Made by a program: the position numbers and the translations under genes. A stretch of 64,000 nt of DNA from Harmothoe impar. Its lineage: Eukaryota > Annelida > Polychaeta > Phyllodocida > Polynoidae. Below the pieces are notes generated by a model, which was not told where the DNA came from, made no database searches, and was given only the letters and a program-made list of their open reading frames with translations. The stretch is from the NCBI GenBank assembly GCA_947462335.1, contig OX381710.1, forward strand, positions 63,173,303-63,237,302, written 5' to 3'. Positions 1 through 12,753 of this stretch are shown here, in pieces. Every line of letters starts with the position of its first letter. Within the stretch, counting starts at the first letter, position 1.

Positions 1-560
1 GCTCATTTTATAGACTAAGACACTGCCAATAATTTTAAAAGTTAGGGAAGACGTATGGGATAGGATATACAATAGGAATATGATAAGACTAAAATATCTA
101 CAAACATTTAGCTGACACACCATCTTTAACTGTGGAACTATAATAGTGGTGCAGAACCATTTTACATGATGTTCATGCAATTCTAATTCTAAAATCCTTT
201 CTTTAGTCTCCACAACACTACCAAGTCTAGCGTATTGACCACAATCAAGCTTTCATCAGATGCATATTTCAGTTCTTTGAAACATTGATTCACCAGGATC
301 AAAGGATTATAACAGGCAATCCTCCAGAGCATTATAATAGCCTTGCTGGTGATAAACAGTGTTTTAAGCTTGTCATAAAACAGTTCCCAGATTACACTAA
401 CTACAGATCCACACTTCATTGATTATCTAAGAGCGTAAATATTGACCAGTTAACAGTGGCTGCCTCCAGTTGTCCTCAGAGAACAACTCAGGACTAAATC
501 AAACGGATTTATTAAGAAAATCCTGAGAAATAGAAAGCTAATATTGCCTGCTCGCTATTC
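1..560. repeat. Dispersed repeat family A, copy 1
   Basis: This segment shares long diverged stretches with 4736-5545 and, for its first ~170 bases, with 33853-33984. Shared landmarks include the 'agactaagacactgccaat' block, 'ccacaatcaag' near 240, and 'cctcagagaacaactcagg' near 473. On the minus strand 189-419 is an open frame of 76 codons, but a stop lies directly upstream of its Met and the related copy at 5240-5420 is broken in that frame, so I do not call a gene. It may be the relic of a larger mobile element or a duplicated locus. The family is not recognised. Confidence 0.6.
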
Positions 561-2961
561 CTTACCTTTATAGGAGACTACAAATTCATTGTCAAGGTAC
601 AGCAAGGCATCACCAGTGTGCATTAAATCATTATACTCCATATCCTTTTAAAAGGTACAGAAAGTTGATGCTTTAGCCAAGGCTATGTCACCTTGAGCCA
701 GGCTAGAATTGCTTATTGTAATAAAATGAAGGATACATACATGTATTATTATTTTCTGCCTGCAGATGTAAAAGACTAAGTAGTGCTTTCCATACTTAGC
801 AGCTCCCTCTGTGCCCCAGCCTCTAAGGACAGATCCCCAACAAGTTTGGCTTCCTCCGATCCCATTGGACATGCAGAATGCACATATTCAGAACATAGTC
901 CTCTGATGTTTTCCACATTGCTACAACAAAAGAGATAACATGAATGTCATAGATTACAGATCAAAGGAATATTACATGCAAAGGAAAATGTTGTAATAGG
1001 CTGATTCATTTTCCACTTTGGATCTGTGTTAATTCAATGTGTTGATGTCACCTTGCTGTACCAATATTGCTGAGCTTGTGTAATTCTATACAAAGTTTTA
1101 CTTTTATGGGCTGCTCCGTTTTCAAACCACTGTATGAGCAAACTGATGAATGACATACTGCAGAGTCAGTGAAATAGGATGATGTTCATGCAAACCTTTG
1201 TAAGAGAGTAGCTTGTTGAGTGTTCATATCCTTTTTTCGTTGAATCTTCTTGTACAGACAGGTGTCCTATGCCACCAACAAGCTTATATGTTGAAGCTAA
1301 ATGTCAGACAAATTAGTGCACATTCAGAGCAGATCTGGTGATATCAGATGACATTGATTGAGGTGTATTCACTACTATATTGGCATACACCCTCAGAGAA
1401 GTGAGAGTCATTGTCGCTAAAACTACCCTCACCTGAGAGTCAGGCTCCCTATTCGCCCAACCCAGGTTAGTCAGGTTATTCAATACTCATTATCTAACCT
1501 TAGTCTTTTCATTTCTATGAAGAATAGGAATATTAGAGTTAGTGATTTTGACTAAACTAGCCTTAGTCCTTTTGATGGTCAAAATGGCTAGTTATGTTTT
1601 ATTTGGAGTTAAGAATGTAATTGCTAACTTTTGTGATAATATTAACCTGCTCCAGCAATCTCTCGAGAAGCACCTGAAATTGTGAATTTCCCCTCAGGGA
1701 TGACATAGGTCTGTAATGTCATGTAGATTCTACATGGATTCCACAGGTTTGAATACAAGGAGGATCGTTGTCAGAATTAACATGAGGGGATAGGTGGCAT
1801 GTGTCTCCTTTCTTACAAAAAAATATATCTGCCTCTTTTTTACTGAAAAGGACAGCAAGCTAGAATAGGCAATAATATGCGACATTCTGTAAAAGGTTCA
1901 GCCAAACTTAAAGTACATCGGAAAGGATTGTAGTTAAAAAAACTAGTACTACCCACTTTAAAAGTGTATGTTTTCTGAGAAGGTATATATAACTAAATGG
2001 CCATATTTCCTTATTGGTTATAGTCTAATCAACAAGGTGCAGGTATTAATAGAAATTAATGGTAACTGGTATATACAATGTAATGCTTAGGTCATAGGAG
2101 ATTCCTACACTGAGCTGCATCCCATTCTCAGATGTCCACCCCTTGCATTACACTGAGATGCTGCCACTCATGAGGACATAATTATCTGCAATTCATTTGA
2201 TAAGCTTCCTCCGATCCTATGGGTAATAAACAATTCCTGTGAAAATTCAGTCTTCTGATACATTCCTCATAGCTACAGGTATAACAGGCAAAGCAAAAGT
2301 CCAATTCAAATTTTCAACATTCTGCACATTGATGCAGCTGTCATTAGTTAAATCAGTGTGTGGACATAAGAAAGCATCGAATAAGTCTTTATAGTAATAC
2401 CATTCCATAATTGTTCTTTATGTAACTGCCTCATTTTTGCTGTAATAACATGTAAAATATTATTCATAACTACGAGTTGTATATCATAGTAAATTGATAA
2501 ATAAGCCAAAGTAAGTTGTTATGTGATTTGTATATATAGTTGTTTTATTAAAACCAGTCCAAGGTGATAAGATACATTCAGGAAATGATACTGCAAAAGA
2601 GTGATTCAATGATCATGTTGAATCACTATTCTTTCAATATTTCTGTGTACCCTTGCATTTTACCTGTGTTGTGTAAATGGGAGTATGTGTAATCCTATAC
2701 ATGTTTTAACCCGATGGTCTGCTCCGGTTTATGAACAGCTATATAAGAACTGACATGTTTTATGGTGAGTGAAGTCTGATGCTCATAAAATCTCCTTCTA
2801 TGCAAGTTGTTAAAAAATTCTGATATATTTCTTTTATCTTTCCCTGGTTCTTATTTCAACCATTTTCTCGCTGACATATTACTAGTGGAACAATCTCTAC
2901 TGCAGAGGTTAACTTACACCCGATGAAACTCTGCCATGTTGCTCAGGTAGGCTATTGGTGA
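561..2961. other. No gene seen; degenerate internal duplication
   Basis: No coding region is recognisable. Two parts resemble later ones at low identity: about 780-950 resembles 2100-2300 (both contain 'cttcctccgatcc'), and about 1010-1290 resembles 2600-2890 (both contain 'tgtgtaatyctatac' followed by a 'gctccg' block). This suggests an old duplication of roughly 1.4 kb. Confidence 0.4.
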
Positions 2962-3394
2962 GGCTCCACTACCCGATTTTTACCTCAGATCGGCGCTATT
3001 CTCACAAGTTTGACTCAAACCATGGATTTATAGGACCTATACCTTATGCAGGGAGATACTGTAGACTCTGCCATAGGTTCATGTTTATAAACATGTTTTT
3101 GTTTATAAAAGGCTCATGCTCAAGTGGAATATAGACTTGCCAAGGCTGTACAAACACAATCTATGTCCCGATTTAGGGCCCGATTTTGCATCTCAGGCCG
3201 ATCTGGGCTTCCGATTTCATATCAAGCAGGTTTGATTTTCATTTATCTGATGCTCCCGCATCCACAGGGCTCTAATCGGCCGATTTATGCACCATAACAG
3301 ATAGGAACTATGTATTTGTTTTGACTTGATCAGACTCTAAAGACCTATATGATCGGTTCGTGAGAATGACCCAAAAGATCGGGTAGTGGAGTCC
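2962..3394. mobile_element. MITE-like element with GGCTCCACTACCCGAT inverted ends
   Basis: The left end reads ggctccactacccgattttt and the right end is its imperfect inverted copy (aaaagatcgggtagtggagtcc). Similarity continues inward on both arms (cattctcac, tataggacctata against tataggtcttta). It has no coding capacity. The target duplication is unclear, so the superfamily is not assigned. Confidence 0.6.
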
Positions 3395-4735
3395 CAGCTT
3401 AAGCCTTCCACCAAACAACTACTCTGATTGACTGACAGTCAGCACCGATCTGTTACTCGGCCTCTGACTCCACTACTCTGACTCCACTACTCCTCTTTTT
3501 GTAAGAGAGTAGTTCGTTCAGTCATATCAGTGTACCTTTTTCATTGAATCTCCTTGGTAACCTGTTCTTTTCCAGTTCTTCAGGTTTTCCTCAGTCAGCC
3601 TCTCATGTCTGCTTTTAGGTCAAATCAAGCTGGTCTTGATTTCCAGCAGTTTCCTCTTTGGATATCCCAATGCAAATATTCAGCCTATCACTACACTTCT
3701 CTGTTCTCTGTATGTATATGTTGACAGTAACAGGCTAACAAACAACTGCTAATAGATATTAATTTTGTGCAGGAACACTCACACTCTGCAGAGGTAGAAA
3801 TTGTTAGCTCAGTCAAAAATCGTAGATGTGGTTACTATATAAGAATTAGGGGTGGATTGTGAATTTTGTCTGGCCCTGAAGAGGGATCAAAAATATTTCT
3901 GCCACCCATGATCAAATCCACCAACCCCTTGTTGAGAAATCACGATCCATAATTTACTTAAATATCACTCTCGAATTAACTGTGGACTTTCTAGCCTTAT
4001 ATATATGTTTAATATACACCAGCTTCACTCAAGAAATGGATTGGTTCAATCTTGTTACCAAGAATCATTACCCTTCCCCCACCTGCACATGTGCCGACCT
4101 ACACACCCAGCTCATGGGGCATCCCCGTCGGTCTACCTGATCCCTTTCCCTTGAATAGATCTTTAGTGCTTAGGTGCACTATGCCCTTGCTCAGGATGAT
4201 ACAGGAATGCATCGCTTAACTTGCCAGTGCTGCATTCATGCCCAATGCTGTGCCTGCAAGGATGATACACTTCAGACAACTTTGCATGCGGCATGAATAC
4301 ATCATGACTTTAGACTATGGCATAGTGGATGAAGGCAATATGCTCCCCTTGAATGGTTAAGCTCCTGTACTCCAGAGTAGGGGGCTCATATCTGTAAGCC
4401 AAACTAGCTTCTTGTGGCCACAGGGGGTGGCTGGATCCCTCCTCCCAGAATGTTTATGGGGCATTCCATAGACATTAGAGAAGCCTACGTTCTTTCTGTA
4501 CACTTGTAATAAGGCCAAGTGAATGTAGGCCAGGTCTGGTAAAGGTTGCGGTATCTCTGGAGTTTCTATTTTTTATGAAATAGTCCATCGGTATGAAAGC
4601 AATGGTCGTTTTCAAGTGCTTTCTTTTATTAAGATCACTGAGAGATATTAGCAGACTTAAAAGTATCTGATAAACATAATCTTAAATATTAGAATACTCA
4701 AAATGTTAAAAAGGTGTATGCCCCACTGACTGTAT
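3395..4735. other. No gene seen
   Basis: Nothing is recognised apart from 'gtaagagagtag' near 3500, followed by sequence resembling 1197-1255. That is a further trace of the old duplication in the first 4 kb. Confidence 0.3.
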
Positions 4736-5545
4736 AACTATAATAGTGGTGCAGAATAATTTTACAACCAATTCCTTAATGTAATCCCCACAACACTTTA
4801 GTGTCAACATGCATTAAAGATGGTATACAAGCTAGTAGACTTCCCAAACCTTCTTCAAAATGGATATAATTTTAATGTCAAGGGTTTTGTTATTATCTTA
4901 GCTGATATGCAGTGCTCAATGTTAAATATGTTTGTCTATAAATGCATGATTTGAGATAGAAAACAATGTTGCATATTCACCTCACTGACTCAGTGTCTCC
5001 GCTATGCGAGCATACCGGGAACTAAGCTAATAGGAAAAGCACTGAGCCATGCAGTATAAACACATAGAAAGTTTTAGTGTCAACCAACAGTAAAAAATTA
5101 TTGCACTTCCTGTGCTCATTTTTTAGACTGAGACAGTGCCAATAATTAGAAAAGTTAGGGAAGATGTTTGAGATAGGATATACAATAGGAATATCGCATG
5201 ACTAGAAAATCCAAAAAGAGTTAGCTGATATGCCATCTTTAACCACAATCAAGTTTCCATCAGATACATTTTTCAGTTCTTTGTAACCATTGATTCACCC
5301 TGCAGGATTAAGGGATCATAATCACCAGTCCTCCAGAGCCTTGCTAGTGATAAACAGTGTTCAGAGCTTGTTAAACACAACTAGAATATACTAACTACAA
5401 ATTCATTGATGATCCAAAACCATAAATATTGACAAGTTAACACTGGCTGCCTTCAGTTGTCCTCAGAGAACAACTCAGGACTAAATCACAAGGATTTACT
5501 GGCAAAATTCTGAGAAAACAGAAAAGGTAATATTGCGTATTTGCT
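4736..5545. repeat. Dispersed repeat family A, copy 2
   Basis: 4817-5240 aligns with 33555-33984, sharing 'gacttcccaaacctt', 'aatgtcaagggttttgttatta', 'gcagtgctcaatgttaaata' and 'actgagccatgcagtataaa'. 5113-5530 aligns with 1-545. Together the three copies show one repeat of at least about 0.9 kb. No coding function is supported. Confidence 0.65.
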
Positions 5546-7967
5546 ATTCCCAACGCTTACAGGAGAGCAAGGCCTCAGGATACACCAACAATGCATCAAT
5601 GCGGCACTGGTGTGCTCCTTGACACAACTGCATTGGTGTTTCATGCTGACTGTTAAATATCGAGCCTTTCAACAGATAAAAGTATATTTAATTCTCCTTG
5701 CTGCACTTTTACTGTCCCCATGGCACTACAGTTACTCACTTACCCATATACAAGAATAGCTCCTCTGCAGTACATCCCCATTCATTTGCTTATTAAATGA
5801 AAATGCATATATGTCATCGGTTTCTGAGTGAGAGGCCTTAGAACTATACTATTGCCTTAAGGAAGTGGAATGAGATCATATTTCCCAACAACTAAAAAAA
5901 GGAGTATTTGCAAGCTTGAGAGCTGATATCTCATCCAGGCTTTTAATAAGTTGACTGTAGTATCACGTCAGCAGTATCAGTTAGAGGGGAGGGAAATAAG
6001 CATAGTTAGTATATGTTTTCTAATTGAGTAGTGACCTGCCCCACCTACATTGAGGCACTTCTCTTTATGAATCTGTATCTAATTTCAATCCTGGGGGACA
6101 AATGGTGACCTACATATAACAGCTTACTGCACTATAAGAATAATCTGATGTTCTCTGCATTTACTGGGGACTGGCTGACTGTGACTGCCCGCAGGAAAAT
6201 TTGCAATATTTTTGACTATTCTCTTTATAAAAGCAGCAACTGAGCTCAAGGCATCTAGATATTTCAGTTTTCAGAATGCAAGACCCTGTTCAAGCTTACC
6301 TTACATAAGAATATGAACTGTATAGTATAACTAAGGTAATGGGTACACTAACTAAATAATTCCTTCTGCTTTCTGTGACTCCTTTATTCTTGATGTTATT
6401 TCAACCAACACTAATAATGTGGGCCACCACTGAGATAACAGCCATCTATTCAGCAGCCCAACATTGTTTGCCCCACTCCTGTATATGAGACCTGTAGGAG
6501 TTGTATCAATATCTATAGGGCTGTAACTGGGTGCTTACACAATCTTTTCTGTCAGAGTAATAGTAAAGAAAATGAAAATGTAACTTTTCTGCTGAGTAGC
6601 ATATCAGTGTTATTAGTTTAGGGATCACAGTGGAAGTCCATAAGAACCAGCACTGTCTGTAAGGGGTAACATGTTGGCTGCTACAAGATGACCTAGTACA
6701 GTGTAATATAGCAAGCTTGGTGGTCTCTCATTTGTCTGTGTCCCTCAGTCATAGAGAGAAATATTCAGGCCAGAAAGAACTCCAACATCCACAAGCCACC
6801 CACATCTAGCCTATGTAGTTATGCCCTTTTTAAACATCATAGACTTCTAACACCTAGATTATCAGCTATGGCTGTGTGCCCAATCATCTCGTTGCTGTAT
6901 TATAGAGCTTTACCAGGCCATATTTGCCACATCACATGTCCTGCAGTAGTTGTGTGAGATAATAAGGTGCAGGAGCCTTTGAGGCTTGGGTAATACATAT
7001 ATGTATCCACACACATACACACACTTCGACACACAGGTTTTGACAAGACCTCACCTTGGTATATGAGTAGGCTATAGGGTACACACAGCATAAGCCAGAT
7101 GGCGCTAATGCATACCCGGCTGCCTGTTGTGGACACTACTGGTTTGCAGAGTGTATCGGGGAATTACTAAGATGAACGTGGTCCTTTAGTTGCACACTTT
7201 CCCATGATTTCCTATACCCTAGTCACTCCCTAGACCGAGGTCTTGTTAAAACCTGTGCTTCGAGGCATATCTTGCTGTCCTTTATCCAGGATGGTGAATG
7301 CAGATGAAGGCTTGATGGTGATGCAGCATGTGTTACTTAAGGTGATTACACAACTACATAGGCTTATCAGGTTGCCTTATTGTGTTACTAATAATCCTCT
7401 TTGACATTACAGATAAATGTCAAGCGACTCGATCAATCCTTTTTGTATCATTATTAGATATAGGAAAAAGGCATATATATATTATTACTACTAACAAATT
7501 ATCATTAAAAGACACTTCCCGTTTTGGGATAAATAAGATAATGGAATTTTCATATAACAATCCTCCCATCAAGAGCTATCAGAATACTTTGTTATTAAGA
7601 AAAAGTACTATAGCAAGTATCAGGGCCTGAAACGTAGTTCCATTAAATGTTCAATCATATCCTCTGCTTTAGTAGGTAGATTATGAGGTAGGTGTCAGAC
7701 TACTCAAAAATTAAAGTAAGCTTTTCAACAATTCTGTCTCGAGTTGAAGATTCAGCTCTTAATATGTTAGAATTTGAATACCGATGAACCCTCAAAACTA
7801 GCTTAACATGATGTGATTTTGAAGAAATCAGAAGGCAATAACATTCGCTTGAATGGCTAGACATTTATTTTAAGAAAAAAGCTGACATACAAAATGACAA
7901 GGAGAGTTAGTCATTTCAACTGTAGAATCGATGCATAGAACTGATCTTAATTAAACTATGGGCTCGT
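5546..7967. other. No gene seen
   Basis: AT-rich sequence with only short open frames on either strand. None shows a recognisable domain, and I see no RNA gene or mobile element. Confidence 0.3.
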
Positions 7968-8063
7968 CCAATGGGCATAAAGTTCAGTTCAACGCTGAAT
8001 CAATGTTGAATCAACATTGACAACCATCTATCAATATTGATTCAATATGCTGTGTGCACTGGG
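7968..8063. mobile_element. Small MITE of the CAGTGGGCAC type, copy 1
   Basis: Starts ccaatgggcataaagttcagttcaacg and ends gctgtgtgcactggg. The interior is built from repeats of GTTGAATCAA/TCAATATTGA. Two related copies lie at 40580-40688 and 47137-47244. The ends are imperfect inverted repeats (C)CAGTGGGCACA. It is non-coding. This copy is the most diverged at its ends. Confidence 0.6.
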
Positions 8064-9383
8064 TCTGAGATATCTTGCAGGTTAGGTGGTGTAGACAAGG
8101 AGATTGGACTGTTTAAAAACTGCTGCATCACTATCAAGAGTCATTGGTGTTTCTAACCGTAATTAGGACTCCATCTCCAGAACTACATCAGCCACTGCCG
8201 ACCGCTAACAATCGTATCCCGGTAAGAATCCACCACTATCACTTCAAATGGTTCACGCCGTTTATCCCTTTAACAATCGCATGTTACCCTGAGGGAGCAC
8301 TTGACATCATGATGCACCAGTGGCTGTTGGGTCAACAAAATTCCAGTGGGTAACTGATGACACTGAATTGCAATTGGTACTTCATACGCCGGTCAATTAG
8401 GCACGGTAGGTCAGCGTAATGCATGATACATGCATCATGCTAACAATGGACATGGACATTAAAACAATATGCCGCCCTTAAAGGGCTAAATAACCTCCTT
8501 CTTGTCGCTACCACTAAATAAACTAGTTCTCATTTCAATTTCACGGAGGAAACACTTGCTTGAACAAGACATGACTGTGTGCAGAAAGAATGATGTCATT
8601 TCCTTTGGTAGGCCCTGGGATGTATGCCTACAGGCATGTATTTTGTCACCCTCTGAAAGCCACCATCTTGTACCCTGAAGTCACCACTGGATCCTGTATG
8701 TTATAGCCTCATCTAAGAGTTATGGACTGCTGTTAGGAGTGAATGTAGCTGAGCAGTAGAATTTACTCTAGTACATATCACTGTATATTACAGTATTAGT
8801 GTACAAGGGCGGTAGAATCTACTATTGGTTTACACTATAAGAGGACGTATTTCTGGGTTCACTATTTACAGTGTAGGAATCATGCAAATCACCAGCCTGC
8901 TAAAACCCTGGTGAAATACATCATATAATTCCGAACCTGGGCAGCAGTATCGATAGGGGTCGCTACCGTGGGAAGTCACCAGCTACATGTTAGTTCAGTT
9001 GTCGGCCACTGCCACTGCGGCCATGGCGCCACAGTGCCCCGTCTACAGCCATATAGAGCCCCCTAGCGGCCATGGGACGTAATGGCTGTTTTATGTCGGA
9101 GGCCGCTGGTGGGTGGTGTAATATCAATAGTAATGAAGCCTGGAAACAACTCGTGATTGGGGGTGAGCAAACGGAGCACTCGGCCATCTTCTAATTGAGG
9201 ATATTTTATCACTACCTGAGATTGCATCCCCATTGTGGCCCTTTCCCACTGCATGCCGTCACCCTCCCTTCCCGGTCCGCGGACACGTCCCTTTCCCTGG
9301 TTCTCTGCCTGCCCAACTCTATACTGCCTTAATTACTTAGCATGTTGCAACCTTGCTCTTTTTAACTTGTCCGCAAGTCCTTT
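8064..9383. other. No gene seen; possible TTAA-type MITE relic
   Basis: At 8210-8497 there are echoes of the 58.9-59.4 kb MITEs (tgatgcat/atgcatca motifs and a right end cccttaaagggctaa), but clean ends are missing. 8990-9300 is a GC-richer patch with overlapping short frames in several directions and no family signature. Confidence 0.3.
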
Positions 9384-9393
9384 TGTCTGTCTG

Positions 9394-9480
<87 letters not shown>
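9384..9480. repeat. Microsatellite (ATCT)n
   Basis: About 22 uninterrupted ATCT units preceded by three TGTC units. The repetitive YLSI-type frames read across it are artefacts of the repeat. Confidence 0.98.
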
Positions 9481-9481
<1 letters not shown>

Positions 9482-10626
9482 GTTATCCATATCTATGTCT
9501 GTGTTTATATCTCTACTTACCTCTTTATCTACCTGTTCATATAATATGTACATCTAAACAGAATGATATATACCGCATTCGATGTAATAAGCGCACATCC
9601 CCTAATAAGCCCCCCCCCTTCTTTTTGTAGGGCAGATTCTGGATTGTAAACACCAAAAATATGTAAAATTATTAGCCCAAATACACTACCGGTATTAACT
9701 ATTGGGATCGTGTAATATAACATTATCAAGTGCATTGTGTGTTTTATTATGTCAAATACGAGACAGCAACGGCAAAACAAAAATCGAAAAAATGATGGAT
9801 GTGGGGGTGTGCGCATAATATAATGAAATTTTGATATTCTTTTTAGCTTTAGATAATTGTTTAAAGCAGCAGCTTTAGCTCCAAGCATCGAATTTTAGAT
9901 TATATCACGTCAGCAATCTACACATGAATAGGTTAATTTATAAATAATATGGGTGCTTCTTTCTATATGGAAATAGGTAAAATACCTCCTGTAAGAATAA
10001 AAGTAAAAAAACTGTAAACCAGATAACAATAACACTCTGCTAATTGCATATTCAATGCTGCCACCTGGTAGGAAATAGTAGACTCTGTTAGTAAGATCAG
10101 CAGTGAAGACTTTCAGGTAGCAGGCCACTTAGTGCTGCCACCTGATGTCATTTTTTAGCACTAAATTATCAAAGCCAACCAGAATATAAATAGTAGTTGG
10201 AATTGGAGTCTTGTATTGCACAAATAAAGAATCTCTTGGCAAAATATATGGCAGATTATAATAGGGAAAGGGTTATACAAGCATCTGAGATACAAATGAA
10301 GAAAACGTAGATTTGAGTCTGCCAAGTGGTATAGCAGATTTAAGCGCACGGTGTGCTTATTACGACGAATACTGTATCTGTATCTATATACCCATAGGTA
10401 TATCTATCTACATCTAGATATATCTCCATATAACTAGTCCACACATCTAAGTGACAACCCATTCCATGTGTGAGATGAGGCAGGGGTAGGTCCTTCACAG
10501 GGAGCAGTGTCATCAGCGCCAATCAGCATGGCCGTGCTTGATGCTCCTCTGACACGTGCTGGGGGAATCTGGGTCAGCTATCACAGCAGCAGCTGTCATA
10601 AGGCCCATGTGTTAAAACGTACATGT
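9481..10626. other. No gene seen
   Basis: AT-rich, with several minus-strand open frames of 60-119 codons but no recognisable domain. The longest (9529-9888) overlaps the end of the microsatellite and has no family features. Confidence 0.3.
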
Positions 10627-10629
10627 GTG

Positions 10630-10713
<84 letters not shown>
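10627..10713. repeat. Microsatellite (AT)n
   Basis: About 85 bases of alternating AT with a single ATG interruption near 10652. Confidence 0.97.
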
Positions 10714-10714
<1 letters not shown>

Positions 10715-10792
10715 GAATTTAAGAACACCGTTGATGAGCATAGGGTGAACTCGGCAAATCGCTCATCATGTGTTGATTCTTCATTATTTAAC

Positions 10793-11013
10793 GTGCCTCT
10801 ACATGGGTACCCACAGTTTTGACCGTGTCGCCGTGTCGATCTTTAGCAAATGGGCCTTGTCACTGTGTCGATTTTTACATTTATAGGAAATAATAGAAAA
10901 ATCTCTGTGGGTCGATTTTATTCCTATTTTTCTGTGTCTGTCGATTTTTAAAAGGGCCTAAAAGGGCCGTGTCGCCGTGTCGCCCGTGTCGAATTTTACC
11001 CATGTAGAGGCAC
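10793..11013. mobile_element. MITE with 17-base TIRs and TTTAAC target duplication
   Basis: The left end GTGCCTCTACATGGGTA is a perfect inverted match to the right end TACCCATGTAGAGGCAC. Both sides are flanked by TTTAAC (10787-10792 and 11014-11019), a 6-base target duplication. The 221-base interior has no coding capacity but repeats GTGTCGCCGTGTCGAT-like units near each end and GTCGATTTT several times. Related 'catggcgacatgggcc' and 'catgtcgatttcaag' text occurs near 40525-40745 and 48380-48570, so this belongs to a family. Confidence 0.8.
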
Positions 11014-11980
11014 TTTAACCAGCGTTGATGCAATTGCAAACTCACTTTTCACTTTGGGTTTAGCATTCTTGAATTTTCCTATGATAGACAAAAATATACT
11101 GTCGTTCAAAACATGCTCGTAGGGATATAAGACTATGTTGGCATATTCCAAGTTTTATCAGGCTATTAATTAAGAATCTAAACCGATATAAACAATCGAT
11201 AACGAGCGAATCAGTAAATGACTTTCCAATAACCTCGTTATCAAACTTTGCCAGATCAGCTCCTCGCCAAAGTGTTGTTATAATATGGCACAGCACCGGA
11301 GGAACCCTACGTTTAGCACGAACGCATTAAAGTTAATTGTCTGGGCTGGAGGAGCGTAGGGGAAAATGGATTTTGCAGGTCAGGGCTGAGTCTCATATCC
11401 AGTGTAAATCACCCTCAAGAAAGCGTGCTGGGTCGAAATGATGAAATTACTCATCGATGATGGGCCCTTACTGCGTGGCCAAGTGTGAGCGGTGTAATTA
11501 GTGGATAATTTGAGGAGTCCTATTTATTGAAATAAGACTGAGGGATCAATCACTTATGGGGGTGAATAGCGATCGATTAGACAGTGCATTTGATGAATTG
11601 ACGCCTTATCACTGTTTACCACGGTAGGCATATAATAGTGCCCACCACGGGTTTCCCACAGTCGGCCGCATCACTCATCACGCAAAATAACCCTCCGCGG
11701 AGTAATAATAATGAGTGTGCAGCCCTCCACGACAACTCCCAAGCCGAGGAGCTATTAAAAGCAGGTTTCATGTTCCCATATAGAAAGAAGGCCACTTACA
11801 ATGCGGCAGACACATCAAAATGGGATGCCAAAGTGAAGTTGACTTCATGGTCTAAATTAAGATTTCAATCTATGAACAGTAGGGAGTGCCTGGGAAATAG
11901 AGTGGGGAGAACAGCAGTGACAGAAGGAGCAATTAGAGATCGAGTGAGTGAAGGAGGGAAGGAGGGAGGGTGACATAGAG
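11014..11980. other. No gene seen
   Basis: A plus-strand open frame (11638-11973, 111 codons) runs up to the decamer array. It has no ATG-supported family features, and I treat it as chance. Confidence 0.3.
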
Positions 11981-12216
11981 ACAGACACAGACAGACACAG
12001 ACAGACACAGGCAGACACAGACAGACACAGACAGACACAGACAGACACAGACAGACACAGACAGACACAGACAGACACAGACAGATACAGACAGACACAG
12101 ACAGACACAGACAGACACAGACAGACACAGACAGACACAGACAGACACAGACAGACACAGACAGACACAGACAGACACAGACAGACACAGACAGACACAG
12201 ACAGACACAGGCAGAC
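11981..12216. repeat. Decamer satellite (ACAGACACAG)n
   Basis: About 23 head-to-tail 10-base units with only single-base variants (for example gcagacacag, acagatacag). Because 10 is not a multiple of 3, all frames on both strands stay open and give long CVCLCLSVS or TDRHRQT frames. These are not genes. Confidence 0.97.
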
Positions 12217-12753
12217 AAGCACATACATATATGGATGGACACAGACTGACACACAGGGTTCGAGACTGACCGACAGAAAGAAAAGAGGGGGCAACAGAAG
12301 GAGAGAGAAGAAAGAAGACGGAGGCAGATAACGAGAGAATGGAGGGCATGTTTTTCTGGGGGTGGGTACAGGTAGAAACATGGAGTAGTACATAGAGGCT
12401 TAAGGTAGCCGGCTCAACTCTATCCCCTGTTATCTCTCTCTCCCTACAGAGGGAGAGACTGCTCAGAGCAGCATGGTCCCCGCTGACCTGGTTTGAAATG
12501 TGGAGAGCAGCTCTGGGAAGAGCTTCGTGTTTTCGGCCCGTTCTGAAAGTGGCGGCCAACCATTACTGAGCCTGCACGGGGGCAGTAAAACCAGAGGCCA
12601 ATTTGGTGTCAGGAGTGGAGGGGTGGTTGGGGCTGCAATCAGCCGGCTCTCGGCAACACAGTTGGGATAGTACCACTTAATGTTTCAGAAGGTTATTATG
12701 AAGGCACCCCTTATTTCTACGTTGTTAGATCCCCACTGTGTCATGGATGGGAA
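12217..12753. other. No gene seen; purine-rich flank of the satellite
   Basis: Mixed sequence between two tandem arrays. 12290-12330 is purine-rich. No gene is supported. Confidence 0.3.

Noticed and set aside
9235..9630. Open frames rich in YLSI repeats
   Set aside because: They are the (ATCT)n microsatellite read in several frames and have no other content.
10507..10822. Open frames rich in YIYI/IYIY
   Set aside because: Translation of the (AT)n microsatellite.
11857..12559. Overlapping 127-208 codon frames on both strands
   Set aside because: They arise because a 10-base repeat without stops leaves every frame open. There is no conserved domain or start context.
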